From Billgrantia lactosivorans (GTDB lineage Bacteria > Pseudomonadota > Gammaproteobacteria > Pseudomonadales > Halomonadaceae), in assembly GCF_003254665.1 (NCBI RefSeq), contig NZ_QHGY01000006.1:1-64000 (forward strand): a DNA stretch of 64,000 nucleotides, given 5' to 3'. Numbering within the stretch: position 1 is the stretch's first letter; the number at the start of each line of letters is the position of its first letter. The translations under genes and the position numbers were made by a program. Below the pieces are notes generated by a model. It was not told where the DNA came from. It was given only the letters and a program-made list of their open reading frames with translations, and made no database searches. Positions 1 through 9,177 of this stretch are shown in pieces.

Positions 1-226
1 TGCCGGGCATCAGCGTGCCGCCGGCGCGGAACTCGATCTCGAGCTCGTCGCCGGCCAGCTTGTTGGCCAGTTCCACCCAACGGCGATCGACCTCAACGAT
101 GGAAATATTGTCGGGCCAGGTCGACGTCATCGTCCAGGTTTGCTGGGCCTCAACATTGGCGCTGGCAGTGGCAAAGCCTACCCCGAGGGCAAGCCCGGTG
201 AGCATGGTGGCGTACTGAGTGTTCAT
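1..226 (-). CDS. TRAP transporter solute-binding protein, N-terminal part (cut by window edge)
   Basis: The first 75 codons are visible: a signal peptide followed by a mature start with the segment TWTMTSTWPDN, which is typical of DctP-type periplasmic binding proteins of TRAP carriers. The start is the ATG at 226, preceded by an AGGAGA ribosome binding site. The gene lies 56 bases downstream of the dehydrogenase gene on the same strand, so the two are probably co-transcribed and the dehydrogenase may act on the imported acid. The rest of the gene and any membrane subunits lie outside the window, so the substrate is unknown. Confidence 0.75.
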   Translation of the reverse strand, partial: MNTQYATMLTGLALGVGFATASANVEAQQTWTMTSTWPDNISIVEVDRRWVELANKLAGDELEIEFRAGGTLMPG

Positions 227-282
227 GTTGTTCTCCTCGGAATTGCATTTAAACCCGTTCATGATTTGTTCTTGTCAATGGC

Positions 283-1191
283 CTAATCGGCCTCCAACAG
301 CCTTCTATTCAATTCATGGCGTAGGTTCTCCGCTTCGCTGGAACTCCAGGCACGCAGCCCTTTTCCACTCTCCATGCCGGTATTTCCTTGCTCAATTAAC
401 GTTTCGAGAACGGGACTCGGCACAGGATCCCGGCACAAATGGGGGAAAAGTAGCCGGTGGACTTGCCGGGTCAGCGCAAGACCGACCAGGTCGGCATTCT
501 CCATGGGGCCTAGATAAGGCAAACGCTTGCCGAAACCATGCTTGACGACCTCATCGATGGCTTCTGGGGTACACACGCCTTCGGCAACCAGGTGCAGCGC
601 TTCCCGCCACATGGCATGCTGAAGCCGGTTACCAATAAAACCCGGAACCTCGTGAAAGACTTTGACGGGCTTCTTCCCCATGGCCAGAAGAAGATCGAAA
701 GCCGCTTCAAATACGTCCTCGCGGGAACACTCCGTTTTTATGACCTCCACCAGCGGAATGAGGTGAGGCGGGTTCCACCAGTGCATCCCGACCAGCCTGG
801 CGCGGGCCGCATCGGGCAGTCTCTCGCCTATTCGGGTTATGGGTATGACGGAGGTATTGCTCGCGAGGATGGCATCGGAAGGCGATACTCTTGCCAAGTC
901 GCCGAACAACTCCTGCTTCAACTCGAGTATTTCAGGTACAGCCTCGATGACGAGGCTCGATGACGAGGCGGCGCGCGCCAGATCGGCGCAGACCTCCAGG
1001 TTCGCCATTACCGGGCCGGCATCCACACCCATTTGCTCGAGATTCTCGCGAATACGGCGCGGGGCCGTTTCCAATACCTCCGGGCGGGAATCGTGCAGCA
1101 CGACGGCATGGCCGCTCTGGGCAAAGGCCTGAGCGATTCCGTGCCCCATGAGGCCGGCGCCGACGACGCAAACCGGTATTGTTGTAGCCAT
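283..1191 (-). CDS. 3-hydroxyacyl-CoA dehydrogenase family NAD-dependent dehydrogenase
   Basis: A 302-residue protein with an N-terminal Rossmann fold (GAGLMGHGIA near residue 11) and the family segments ASNTSVIPIT, GMHWWNPPHLIPLVEV and EVPGFIGNRL. This is the two-domain layout of single-function 3-hydroxyacyl-CoA or hydroxy-acid dehydrogenases. It would oxidise a 3-hydroxyl group with NAD in the cytoplasm. Family members include hydroxybutyryl-CoA dehydrogenase, carnitine 3-dehydrogenase and pyridoxine-pathway dehydrogenases; the sequence does not decide between them. It sits upstream of a TRAP binding protein and divergent from an AraC regulator, which suggests a small regulated catabolic unit. 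Confidence 0.8.
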   Translation of the reverse strand: MATTIPVCVVGAGLMGHGIAQAFAQSGHAVVLHDSRPEVLETAPRRIRENLEQMGVDAGPVMANLEVCADLARAASSSSLVIEAVPEILELKQELFGDLARVSPSDAILASNTSVIPITRIGERLPDAARARLVGMHWWNPPHLIPLVEVIKTECSREDVFEAAFDLLLAMGKKPVKVFHEVPGFIGNRLQHAMWREALHLVAEGVCTPEAIDEVVKHGFGKRLPYLGPMENADLVGLALTRQVHRLLFPHLCRDPVPSPVLETLIEQGNTGMESGKGLRAWSSSEAENLRHELNRRLLEAD

Positions 1192-1320
1192 GGCGGGTTC
1201 CTACCTTCGGGCTGAGAAGCCGTATTGCCTGGGGCTACTCTACAAAGGTATTCTGGGCGAGCGGAAGGTCGAAAGCGGTCTACATGAGGTCTTTTTCGGA
1301 CACTCCTGTCGAGGCTCAGC

Positions 1321-2361
1321 ATGCCCAGCTTTCCATCCAACTTACTGAATCAGAAGATTTATGCACCGTACAAGATCGTCGCCCTGGTGGGAGCGGTGGC
1401 AGAGCAGGGCATCTCGGCCGACGAGGTGCTGAAGGGCCTGGGCCTGAGCCAGGAGACCCTCACGGACCCCGCCACGCTGGTCTCGATAAAGCAGTACATC
1501 GACGCCTGCACGAACGTGATCGAAGCGGGAGCCAGCCTGTCGACCCCGTTTGCAACGGCCGCCAGGCTGCACTTGACCGCCTACGGCATGTACGGTTACG
1601 CCCTGCTCACGAGCCCCACCATAAGGGACTATTTCAATTTCGGCGTGAAGTACCACCCCCTGGCCACGCCGACAATGCACATGACCTGGCGTGAGTCGGA
1701 AGAAGCTGCCATTTTCGAGTTCCGGGAGGCCTACTCCTACATCACCAGCGTCAAGACACGCAACTTCCTGATACAACAACAAGTGGCGCAGAACATCATT
1801 CATATTCGCGATGCGGTGGGCCCCAGCTTGACGCCGATGAGGGCGCTGCTTTCCTACCCCGGCAACGAGGTAGCGGAGATCCATGAGAAATACCTGGGGT
1901 GCGCTTGCCACTTCGACCAGGAAACCAGCGAAATCCACTACCCCAAGGAAATCCTCGAGCAAGCCCCTCTGCTAGGCAACCAGCTCTCCATCAAGCTGCT
2001 CCAGGAGACCTGCAATCAACTTCTCGGCCAGACCAAGATGTCCTCAGGGGTCACGGGCGAGGTCTATCAGATCTTGATGATGTCGCCGACCCGCTTTCCC
2101 AGCATGGAGGCCGTCGCCAACCTGCTCTGCATCACCACTCGCACCTTGAGAAGAAAGCTGGATGCCGAAGGAACGAGCTACCGGGACATCCTGGATGATG
2201 CCCGCTGCACGTTGGCTGCCGAATACCTGCAGGCAACGAGAATGAGCACCGAGGATATCGCGGCGAGGCTGGGGTTCAGTGACAGCGCGAACTTCAGGCG
2301 AGCCTTCAAGCGCTGGACAGGCAAGTCCCCCCATGCGTTTCGAAGAGGCTCTTCAGCTTGA
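1321..2361 (+). CDS. AraC family transcriptional regulator
   Basis: A 346-residue protein. The N-terminal two-thirds resembles the arabinose-binding-like sensor domain of OruR/ArgR-type AraC regulators. The C-terminal 100 residues hold the double helix-turn-helix, with CITTRTLRRKLDAEGTSY and the hallmark second helix region ending in RLGFSDSANFRRAFKRW. It is divergent from the dehydrogenase/TRAP unit with about 130 bases between starts, so it is the likely regulator of that unit. The inducer is unknown. Confidence 0.85.
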   Translation: MPSFPSNLLNQKIYAPYKIVALVGAVAEQGISADEVLKGLGLSQETLTDPATLVSIKQYIDACTNVIEAGASLSTPFATAARLHLTAYGMYGYALLTSPTIRDYFNFGVKYHPLATPTMHMTWRESEEAAIFEFREAYSYITSVKTRNFLIQQQVAQNIIHIRDAVGPSLTPMRALLSYPGNEVAEIHEKYLGCACHFDQETSEIHYPKEILEQAPLLGNQLSIKLLQETCNQLLGQTKMSSGVTGEVYQILMMSPTRFPSMEAVANLLCITTRTLRRKLDAEGTSYRDILDDARCTLAAEYLQATRMSTEDIAARLGFSDSANFRRAFKRWTGKSPHAFRRGSSA

Positions 2362-2536
2362 GCCGTTCGCTGGAGGCGCTCGGCAGCAGGCAATCCATGC
2401 AGGGCCTATGGCGGCCGCCACGAGGATCGCGTATCGAGATGCCGCCAAGGCCGCGCAGCGGCTGATCGGCGCAGCGCATCTTCGCCTGAGCCGCCCGCTT
2501 GTGGGACGATGCCCCTTTTCCCAGGAAGGCCCGGCC

Positions 2537-3220
2537 ATGCTCGAATTCCGCCAGGTGCACAAGACCTACGCCACGCCCCAGGGGCCGCTGGCGGTGCTCG
2601 CAGGGGTGGACCTGCAGCTGGGTAGCGGCGAGAGCCTGGCGCTGATGGGCGAGTCCGGCAGCGGCAAGTCGACCCTGCTGCACCTGGCGGCGGGTCTCGA
2701 CCTGCCGGACGCCGGCGAGGTGCGGCTCGCCGGGCACTCGATCGCCGCCCTGGACGAAGCGGGCCGCGCCCGCCTGCGACGTGACACCCTGGGGCTGGTG
2801 TTCCAGCAGTTCCACCTGGTGCCGAGCCTCAACGTGAGCGACAACCTGCGCCTGCAGGCGCGGCTGGCCAAGCGCGAAACACCGGAGTGGTCGGCGCACC
2901 TGAGTGAACGCCTGGGCCTCGCCGGCCTCGAGCGGCGCTACCCGGAGCAGCTCTCGGGCGGCCAGCAGCAGCGCCTGGCCATCGGTCGCGCGCTGGCGCC
3001 GCGGCCCGCCCTGCTGCTCGCCGACGAGCCCACCGGCAACCTCGACGAGACCACCGCCGGCGAGGTGCTCGAGCTGCTGCTCGCGCTGGTGCGCGAGGCC
3101 GGCAGCGCGCTGCTGATGGTGACCCACAGCCCCCAGGTGGCGGCGCCGCTCGATCGCTGCCTGCGCCTGACCCACGGTCGGCTCGGCCCCGCCGCCGGCC
3201 CGGAAGCGCGCCGATGCTGA
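2537..3220 (+). CDS. ABC transporter ATP-binding protein (LolD/MacB-like)
   Basis: A 227-residue ATPase with Walker A GESGSGKS at residues 38-45, signature LSGGQQQR, Walker B LLLADEPTGNLD and a switch His in MVTHS. The ATG at 2537 is preceded by AGGAAGG; a longer open frame upstream lacks support. The stop overlaps the start of the FtsX-family permease gene by seven bases (ATG at 3214, TGA at 3218), so the two proteins are translationally coupled and form one mechanotransmission-type ABC complex at the inner membrane. Confidence 0.9.
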   Translation: MLEFRQVHKTYATPQGPLAVLAGVDLQLGSGESLALMGESGSGKSTLLHLAAGLDLPDAGEVRLAGHSIAALDEAGRARLRRDTLGLVFQQFHLVPSLNVSDNLRLQARLAKRETPEWSAHLSERLGLAGLERRYPEQLSGGQQQRLAIGRALAPRPALLLADEPTGNLDETTAGEVLELLLALVREAGSALLMVTHSPQVAAPLDRCLRLTHGRLGPAAGPEARRC

Positions 3221-5715
3221 CCGCGCTGGCAACGCTCTTGTCCCACTACAGGCGCCATCCCGGCCAGCTCGCCATGCTGCTGCTGGGGCTGTGGGTGGCC
3301 GGTGCGCTGTGGAGCGGGGTGCAGGCGATCAACGCCTCGGCACGCGACAGCTATTCCCGAGCCGAGGCGCTGTTCACCACCGGGCTCGACCGCCTGGAGC
3401 GCCGCGACGGCGAACCGCTGACCCGTGACGACTACCTGCGCCTGCGCCGCGCCGGCCTGCCCGTCTCGCCGTTGCTGGAGGGCTCGCTGGAGGGGCTCGA
3501 CGGTACCCAACTGACGGTGATCGGCATCGATCCCCTGACCCTGCCCGGCGACAACGCCTTCGCCGCCGCCTCCCGCCAGGGGGAGCTGACCGCCTTTCTC
3601 ACCCCGCCGTGGCAGACCCGCGTCGCCCCGGACACCCTGCCCAGCCTGGGCGTGAACGCGCGCCAGGCCCACGGCGCCGAGCCGCGCCTGGCCGAAGGCC
3701 GGCTGCCGCCGCTGATGCCGTCGCCCACGCTGCCTCCCGGCACCCTGGTGATGGATATCGCCGCGGCGGCGCGCCTGCTCGACAGCGGCGAGCGCATCAC
3801 CCGCCTGGTCAGCGCCCCCGGCATGCTCGAACGCGCCCCCGAGGGGCTGGTCCTGACTCGCGCGGCCACGCTGGTCTCGCCCGGCCAGCTCACCGAGAGC
3901 TTCCATCTCAACCTCACCGCCATGGCGCTGCTGGCCCTGGTGGTGGGGCTGTTCATCGTCCAGGCGGCGCTGGGCCTGGCCCTGGAGCAGCGCCTGGGCA
4001 TGCTGCGCACGCTGCGCGCCCTCGGCGTGTCGGGGCGCGGCCTGGTCGGCCTGCTGGCGCTGGAACTGGCGCTGCTGGGGCTCGTCGGCGCCGTGGCCGG
4101 CATCGTCAGTGGGGTGTGGCTGGCCAGCCTGCTGCTGCCCGACGTGGCCGCCACCCTGGGCAGCCTGTACGGCGCCGAGGTGGCGGTTACCCTCAACCTG
4201 CCCTGGCACTACTGGCTCGGTGGTCTCGCCGTGACCCTGGGCGGGCTGCTGCTGGCCGGCAGCGGCGTGCTGTGGCGGGCGGCCCGCTTGAGCGTGCTGG
4301 GGCTGGGCCAGGCCCAGGCCTGGCGCAGCGGTTTTCTGCGCCAGCTGCGCGGCATGGCCCTGGCGGGCGGCGGCGTCACGGCGCTCGGGCTCGTGCTCTG
4401 GGCGTGGCTCTCGCGCCAGCCCCCCGGCGAAGGGCTGGTCGCCGGCTTCGGCCTGATCGCCGCGCTGCTGTTGGCCAGCGCCCTGTGGCTGCCGCCGTTG
4501 CTGGCCCTGGCGCTGGCCGGGCTCGGCCGGCTGGTGCGGCGCCATCCGCTGGCGCAGTGGGCCCTGGCCGACCTGCAGCTGCAGCTGCCCAGGCTGGCGC
4601 TCGCCATGATGGCGCTGCTCATCGCGCTCGCCGCCAACCTGGGCGTGAGCAGCATGGTCGGCGGCTTTCGCCTCACCTTCCTCGACTGGCTCGACCAGCG
4701 CCTGGTGGCGGACTACTACCTGCGCCCGGCCCCCGAGCAGTTCGACACGGTGCAGGCCTGGCTGGCCGAGCGCCCCGAGGTCGCCGAGCTGCTGCCGACC
4801 CGCCATGCCGAGGCCACGCTGGTGGAGATCGACGGTCCCGACGGATTGCGTGCGCCGCATCTGCCGGTCGGCCTCTACGGCATTACCCCCGGCGAGTCGC
4901 TGATCCCGAGCTGGCCGCTGCTCGCGACCCGGGCCGGCCGCGACGCCGCCTGGCAGGCGTTCGCCGCGGGCGAGGCCGCCTTCGTCAACGAGCAGCTCGC
5001 CATCGACCAGCGACTCGAACCGGGCGACCGACTGACGCTGACGGCCCCGGCTGGGCAGGAGACGCTGACGGTGGCGGCCGTCTATCCCGACTACGGCAAC
5101 CCCCGCGGCGAGGTGCTGTTGGCCACGCCGCGGCTGGCCGAGCGTTTCGCCGCCGCGCCCAGCTCGATCGGCCTGGTGCTCGCCGCGGAAGCGGATGAGG
5201 CCGCATTGCGTGACGCGCTGCGCCGACGCTTTGCGCTCGGCGGCGACGCCCTGGTCGACCAGCGCGAGGTGAAGCGCATGTCCGTCGAGATCTTCGAGCG
5301 CACCTTCACCATCACCCGGGCGCTCTCCGCGCTGACCCTGGGCGTGGCGGCCCTGGCGCTGTTGGCGAGCCTGCTGGCCCAGGCCCGGGAGCGCCGACGC
5401 CAGCTCGCCCCGCTGTGGGCGCTGGGGGTACCGCGTGCCCGGCTGGTCACGATTCAGCTGGCACAGTTGGGCGGCATGGCGCTTAGCGTCGGCGCCCTGG
5501 CGCTGCCGCTGGGCGCGCTGCTGGCGCTGGGGCTGGTGGCGGTGATCAACGTCGCCGCCTTCGGCTGGCGGCTGCCGCTGCACGTGTTCCCCGGCGACCT
5601 GGCCGTGACCCTGGCCACCGCGATGGGCGTGGCCCTGGCGGCGGCCGCCCTGCCGGCGACCAGGCTGTGGCGCACGCCGCCCCGCGCCCTGCTGGCCGAG
5701 GAGAGTGGCACATGA
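3214..5715 (+). CDS. FtsX-family ABC transporter permease
   Basis: An 833-residue membrane protein with an N-terminal membrane helix, two blocks of hydrophobic segments and large hydrophilic extracytoplasmic regions, as in duplicated MacB/FtsX-like permeases. The C-terminal block (about residues 700-833) has the characteristic ARERRRQLAPLWALGVPRARL segment, which is shared in weaker form with the first block (EQRLGMLRTLRALGVSGRGL). It pairs with the upstream ATPase and overlaps the following lipoprotein gene by four bases (ATGA). Such systems usually move or release lipids or lipoproteins rather than import solutes; the substrate here is unknown. Confidence 0.85.
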   Translation: MLTALATLLSHYRRHPGQLAMLLLGLWVAGALWSGVQAINASARDSYSRAEALFTTGLDRLERRDGEPLTRDDYLRLRRAGLPVSPLLEGSLEGLDGTQLTVIGIDPLTLPGDNAFAAASRQGELTAFLTPPWQTRVAPDTLPSLGVNARQAHGAEPRLAEGRLPPLMPSPTLPPGTLVMDIAAAARLLDSGERITRLVSAPGMLERAPEGLVLTRAATLVSPGQLTESFHLNLTAMALLALVVGLFIVQAALGLALEQRLGMLRTLRALGVSGRGLVGLLALELALLGLVGAVAGIVSGVWLASLLLPDVAATLGSLYGAEVAVTLNLPWHYWLGGLAVTLGGLLLAGSGVLWRAARLSVLGLGQAQAWRSGFLRQLRGMALAGGGVTALGLVLWAWLSRQPPGEGLVAGFGLIAALLLASALWLPPLLALALAGLGRLVRRHPLAQWALADLQLQLPRLALAMMALLIALAANLGVSSMVGGFRLTFLDWLDQRLVADYYLRPAPEQFDTVQAWLAERPEVAELLPTRHAEATLVEIDGPDGLRAPHLPVGLYGITPGESLIPSWPLLATRAGRDAAWQAFAAGEAAFVNEQLAIDQRLEPGDRLTLTAPAGQETLTVAAVYPDYGNPRGEVLLATPRLAERFAAAPSSIGLVLAAEADEAALRDALRRRFALGGDALVDQREVKRMSVEIFERTFTITRALSALTLGVAALALLASLLAQARERRRQLAPLWALGVPRARLVTIQLAQLGGMALSVGALALPLGALLALGLVAVINVAAFGWRLPLHVFPGDLAVTLATAMGVALAAAALPATRLWRTPPRALLAEESGT

Positions 5716-6872
5716 GGCCTTGGTTCGTTGCCGCGCTGCTGCTGCTGACGCTGGCCGGTTGCGGCGAGCGAACGGCGCCAGAAGACCCCGCCGGCTTCGC
5801 CGGGCTGGGCGAAGCGGCCGGCGACTTCGCCCAGGCCCGCCGGGGCAACGCCCTGCGCTTCCCCGAGGATCACGCCGCCCACCCGGACTATCGCATCGAG
5901 TGGTGGTATCTCACCGCCAACCTCGCGGACGCGCGCGGCGAGCCGCTGGGCCTGCAGTGGACCCTGTTCCGCCAGGCGCTCACCCCGCCGGACGAGCGCC
6001 CCGCCCCCACCCCCTGGGCCGCCGACCAGCTGTGGATGGCCCACATGGCGGTCTCCCGGGGCGACACCCACCGCGTGGCCGAACGCTTCGCCCGCTCTCA
6101 TTCGGCCGAGACAGGGGGGCAAGCGGGTACGCGCGCCGAGCCGTTTCGCGCCTGGGTCGACCACTGGCAGCTGGCCAGCCGGGTCGACGCGTCAGACGAG
6201 GCGAACACGGACGACACCTTCGCCGCGCTGCAACTGACGGCACACCAGGACGACGAGCACGGCGGCTTCGGCTATGACCTGACGCTCACCGCCGAGGGGC
6301 CGCTGGTGGCGCATGGCGCCGCCGGCTTCAGCCAGAAGGCCGCCGACGGCCAGGGTTCGATGTACTACAGTCAGCCATTCTGGCGCATCGAAGGCGAGGT
6401 GACGCTGGATGGCGAGACGCGCGAGGTGAGCGGGCGCGGCTGGCTCGACCGCGAGTGGAGCAGCCAACTGCTCGACGAGCGCCAGCAGGGCTGGGACTGG
6501 TTCTCGCTGCACCTGGAAGACGGCCACCGGCTGATGGCCTTCCAGCTGCGCGGCGGCGGCCCCGACGGCGGCGACTACCGCTCGGGTACCTGGATCTCGC
6601 CGGCGGGCGAGCCCACCGCACTGGGCCCCGACGAGATCGGCCTGACGCCGCTCGCCTCCCGCGAGGTCGAGGGCCGCGAGGTCCCGACCCGCTGGCGCCT
6701 GGAGGTCCCCCGCGCCGGTGTCGAGCTGATCGTCGAGGCGCCCCACGCCGAGCGCTGGATGGACACCAGCGTGCCCTACTGGGAGGGCGAGGTGATCGCC
6801 CGCGACGCCGACAGCGGCCAAGATAGGGACAGGCGAAGGGGCGTAGGCTACCTGGAAATGACCGGCTACTGA
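5712..6872 (+). CDS. AttH/CrtC-type lipocalin-like lipoprotein
   Basis: A 386-residue protein with a lipoprotein signal (LLTLAGC, lipidated Cys17) and the IEWWYLTANL motif that marks the lipocalin-like AttH/CrtC/Svf1 fold. The start at 5712 overlaps the permease stop (ATGA). The ATPase-FtsX-AttH order recurs in Proteobacteria, which suggests that the lipoprotein hands a hydrophobic cargo to or from the ABC complex in the periplasm. The WWYL motif is direct evidence; the cargo role is inference. Confidence 0.8.
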   Translation: MRPWFVAALLLLTLAGCGERTAPEDPAGFAGLGEAAGDFAQARRGNALRFPEDHAAHPDYRIEWWYLTANLADARGEPLGLQWTLFRQALTPPDERPAPTPWAADQLWMAHMAVSRGDTHRVAERFARSHSAETGGQAGTRAEPFRAWVDHWQLASRVDASDEANTDDTFAALQLTAHQDDEHGGFGYDLTLTAEGPLVAHGAAGFSQKAADGQGSMYYSQPFWRIEGEVTLDGETREVSGRGWLDREWSSQLLDERQQGWDWFSLHLEDGHRLMAFQLRGGGPDGGDYRSGTWISPAGEPTALGPDEIGLTPLASREVEGREVPTRWRLEVPRAGVELIVEAPHAERWMDTSVPYWEGEVIARDADSGQDRDRRRGVGYLEMTGY

Positions 6873-6891
6873 CGCAGCACGAGGAGAGCCC

Positions 6892-7806
6892 ATGAACCTG
6901 CTGGACGCCATGACCGCCTATGTGCGCGTCGCCGAGCTCGGCAGCTACACCCGCGCGGCCGAGGCCCTGGACCTGTCGCGCACGCGGGTCTCGCGGCTGA
7001 TCATGGAGCTCGAGAGCCACCTGGGCGTGCGCCTGCTGCAGCGCACGACGCGGCGCCTGCATCTCACCGAGGCCGGCGAAAGCTACCTGGCTCGCGCCCA
7101 GGGCATCCTCCAGGCGCTGGAAGAGGCCGAAGCCGAGCTCGGCGCCGGCAGCACCGAGGTGTGCGGACGCCTGCGGGTCAACGGCCCGATGTCCTTTGGC
7201 ACGCGCTTCCTCTCGCCGCTGATCGCGCGCTTCATGGTCGAACACCCTGCGCTGCAAGTGCGCCTCGACCTCAACGACCGGCGCGTGGACCTGCTGGAGG
7301 AGGGCTACGACCTGGCGATCCGCATCGGGGAGCTGCCGGATTCCAGCCTGGTGGCGCGCCGCCTGGCGCGCTGCCGCCTGCTGCTGTGCGCCTCGCCCGA
7401 GTACCTGGCGCGCTTCGGCGAACCGCGCACGCTGGCGGAGCTGACCGAGCATCGCTGCCTGCGCTACCGCACGGCCAGCGGCAGCGAGTGGCAGTTCGGC
7501 GGCCAGCGCCTGACGGTTCAGGGCCCGCTGGAGAGCAACAACGGCGACGTGCTGACCCAGGCCGCCGAGGCCGGGCTGGGCATCGCCCACCAGCCCAGCT
7601 TCCTGATCAACGAGAGCATCAGGAGCGGACGCCTGGTGCCGCTGCTGGTCGACGAGGCCAGCGTGACCATCGGCATTCATGGCGTCTACCCGGCGCGGCG
7701 CCACCTGCCGGCCAAGGTCGAGCGGCTGCTCGATTTCCTGGCCGAGGCCTGGGGCGACCCGCCCGCGTGGGAGCGGGAGCTGGGATTGTCGCCTATTTCG
7801 CAATAA
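6892..7806 (+). CDS. LysR family transcriptional regulator
   Basis: A 304-residue protein with an N-terminal winged helix (residues 1-60: LDAMTAYVRVAELGSYTRAA, then LDLSRTRVSRLIMELE) and a LysR substrate-binding domain ending in the hydrophobic LLDFLAEAWG. It belongs to the CrgA/DhcR-like group. A GAGGAG site precedes the ATG. The gap to the upstream lipoprotein gene is only 19 bases, so it may be read from the same transcript; the downstream doxX-like gene is 82 bases away in the same direction. No target can be assigned from position. Confidence 0.85.
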   Translation: MNLLDAMTAYVRVAELGSYTRAAEALDLSRTRVSRLIMELESHLGVRLLQRTTRRLHLTEAGESYLARAQGILQALEEAEAELGAGSTEVCGRLRVNGPMSFGTRFLSPLIARFMVEHPALQVRLDLNDRRVDLLEEGYDLAIRIGELPDSSLVARRLARCRLLLCASPEYLARFGEPRTLAELTEHRCLRYRTASGSEWQFGGQRLTVQGPLESNNGDVLTQAAEAGLGIAHQPSFLINESIRSGRLVPLLVDEASVTIGIHGVYPARRHLPAKVERLLDFLAEAWGDPPAWERELGLSPISQ

Positions 7807-7888
7807 TGTTGTTCGCAGGCTGATGATTATCTCGAACGAGAGACGACATAGAGTGACATCAACCCTGACACAACACGGAGTCTCTCCC

Positions 7889-8341
7889 ATGCAAGCCACG
7901 CAATCCCACCCCACGCCGTCTCAGACCCTGCCGCTCAGCAGCCCTCGCGAGCAGAGCCTCCAGGCCCATGCCACCGCCCTGCTGCGCGTGTCGCTCGGCG
8001 TCATGGCCCTGGCTCACGGCCTGCTCAAGGTGTTCGTCTTCAGCGTGCCCGGCACCGTCGGCTATTTCGAATCGATCGGCCTGCCCGGCTTCGTCGCCTA
8101 CCTGACCATCCTGGCCGAGGTCGGCGGCGGCCTGGCCCTGCTGTTGGGCGTCTATACCCGCTGGGTCAGCCTGGCGCTGATTCCGGTACTGCTCGGCGCC
8201 GCCTGGGTGCATGCCGGCAACGGCTGGGTCTTCTCCAACCCGGGCGGCGGCTGGGAGTACCCGGTGTTCTGGGCCGTGACACTGCTGGTGCAGGCCGGCC
8301 TCGGCAGCGGTAGCCTGGTCCTCAACCGCCGCTTCGCCTGA
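7889..8341 (+). CDS. DoxX family membrane protein
   Basis: A 150-residue protein with four hydrophobic segments and the DoxX pattern: LLRVSLGVMALAHGLLKV in the first helix and GLALLLGVYTRWVSLALIPVL in the middle. The ATG at 7889 has a CGGAG site eight bases upstream. DoxX proteins are small inner-membrane proteins linked to redox chemistry, but their exact role is poorly defined. It is followed by a dioxygenase gene in the same direction. Confidence 0.8.
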   Translation: MQATQSHPTPSQTLPLSSPREQSLQAHATALLRVSLGVMALAHGLLKVFVFSVPGTVGYFESIGLPGFVAYLTILAEVGGGLALLLGVYTRWVSLALIPVLLGAAWVHAGNGWVFSNPGGGWEYPVFWAVTLLVQAGLGSGSLVLNRRFA

Positions 8342-8421
8342 CCTTTGTGCCTGATCTGGTCCACTGCCTGGTGCCGCCCCGCGGCGCCAGGCTTCGAGGA
8401 GCTTTGCCAAGGAGCTATGCC

Positions 8422-9159
8422 ATGTTGCCCAGCCTGTTCATTTCCCACGGCTCGCCCATGCTCGCCCTCACCCCGGGGCCGGCGCACGACTTCCTGCGTG
8501 AGCTCGGCAGCGGCCTTTCACCCAAGGCCATCGTGGTGGTCTCGGCCCACTGGGCCAGCGAGCGGCTGCTGGTGAGCACCAGCGCGCGGCCCGAGACCAT
8601 CCACGACTTCGGCGGCTTTCCGCGCGAGCTGTTCGAATGCCAGTACCCGGCACCGGGCGACCCCGAGCTGGCCCTGCAGCTGGCTCGCCGGCTCAATGCG
8701 GTGCCGGTGGAGCGCGGCCTGGACCACGGTGCCTGGGTGCCGCTGTCGCTGATGTTCCCCGCGGCCGAGGTGCCGGTGGTGTCACTGTCGCTGCCGGTGA
8801 CCTGGTCGAACCAGGCGCTGGTCGAGTTGGGCGCAACACTGGCAGTGTTGAGGTCAGAAAACGTGCTGATCGTCGGCTCGGGCAGCTTGACACACAACCT
8901 CGCCGAGATGCAGGCAGAAGGCACGCCGATGCCGGCCTGGGTCGGCGAATTCAGCGATTGGATACATGAGAAGCTGACGGGCGGCGAGCGCGACGCGCTG
9001 CTGGCGTGGGAAACCGCGCCCCAGGCACGACGCAACCACCCCACGCCGGAGCACTTCCAGCCGCTGCTGGTGGCGCTGGGCGCGGGCGGCGAAGCCAGCC
9101 GGCTGCACCACAGCGTGGAGCACGGCGTGCTGGCGATGGACGTCTACGCCTTCGCCTGA
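8422..9159 (+). CDS. 4,5-DOPA-type extradiol ring-cleaving dioxygenase (LigB superfamily)
   Basis: A 245-residue protein with the class III extradiol dioxygenase features: ISHGSPMLALTPGP at the N-terminus, the VVSAHWAS segment, and GSGSLTHNLAEM near residue 155, which carries conserved metal-site histidines. Length and motifs match YgiD/DodA-type enzymes, which use a single divalent metal to open catechol-type rings. The start at 8422 has an AAGGAG site. The natural substrate is not evident, as no aromatic pathway genes are nearby. Confidence 0.82.
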   Translation: MLPSLFISHGSPMLALTPGPAHDFLRELGSGLSPKAIVVVSAHWASERLLVSTSARPETIHDFGGFPRELFECQYPAPGDPELALQLARRLNAVPVERGLDHGAWVPLSLMFPAAEVPVVSLSLPVTWSNQALVELGATLAVLRSENVLIVGSGSLTHNLAEMQAEGTPMPAWVGEFSDWIHEKLTGGERDALLAWETAPQARRNHPTPEHFQPLLVALGAGGEASRLHHSVEHGVLAMDVYAFA

Positions 9160-9177
9160 AGGCGGCCCGGAATCGGA

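Noticed and set aside
283..1191. Naming the dehydrogenase as carnitine 3-dehydrogenase because a thioesterase of the betainyl-CoA kind is in the window.
   Set aside because: The two genes are 30 kb apart, and the sequence fits several hydroxy-acid dehydrogenases equally well.
2938..5583. An 881-codon open frame opposite the FtsX-family permease.
   Set aside because: Gln/Arg/Gly-rich low-complexity translation typical of the antisense of GC-rich genes, and it overlaps two clear coding genes.
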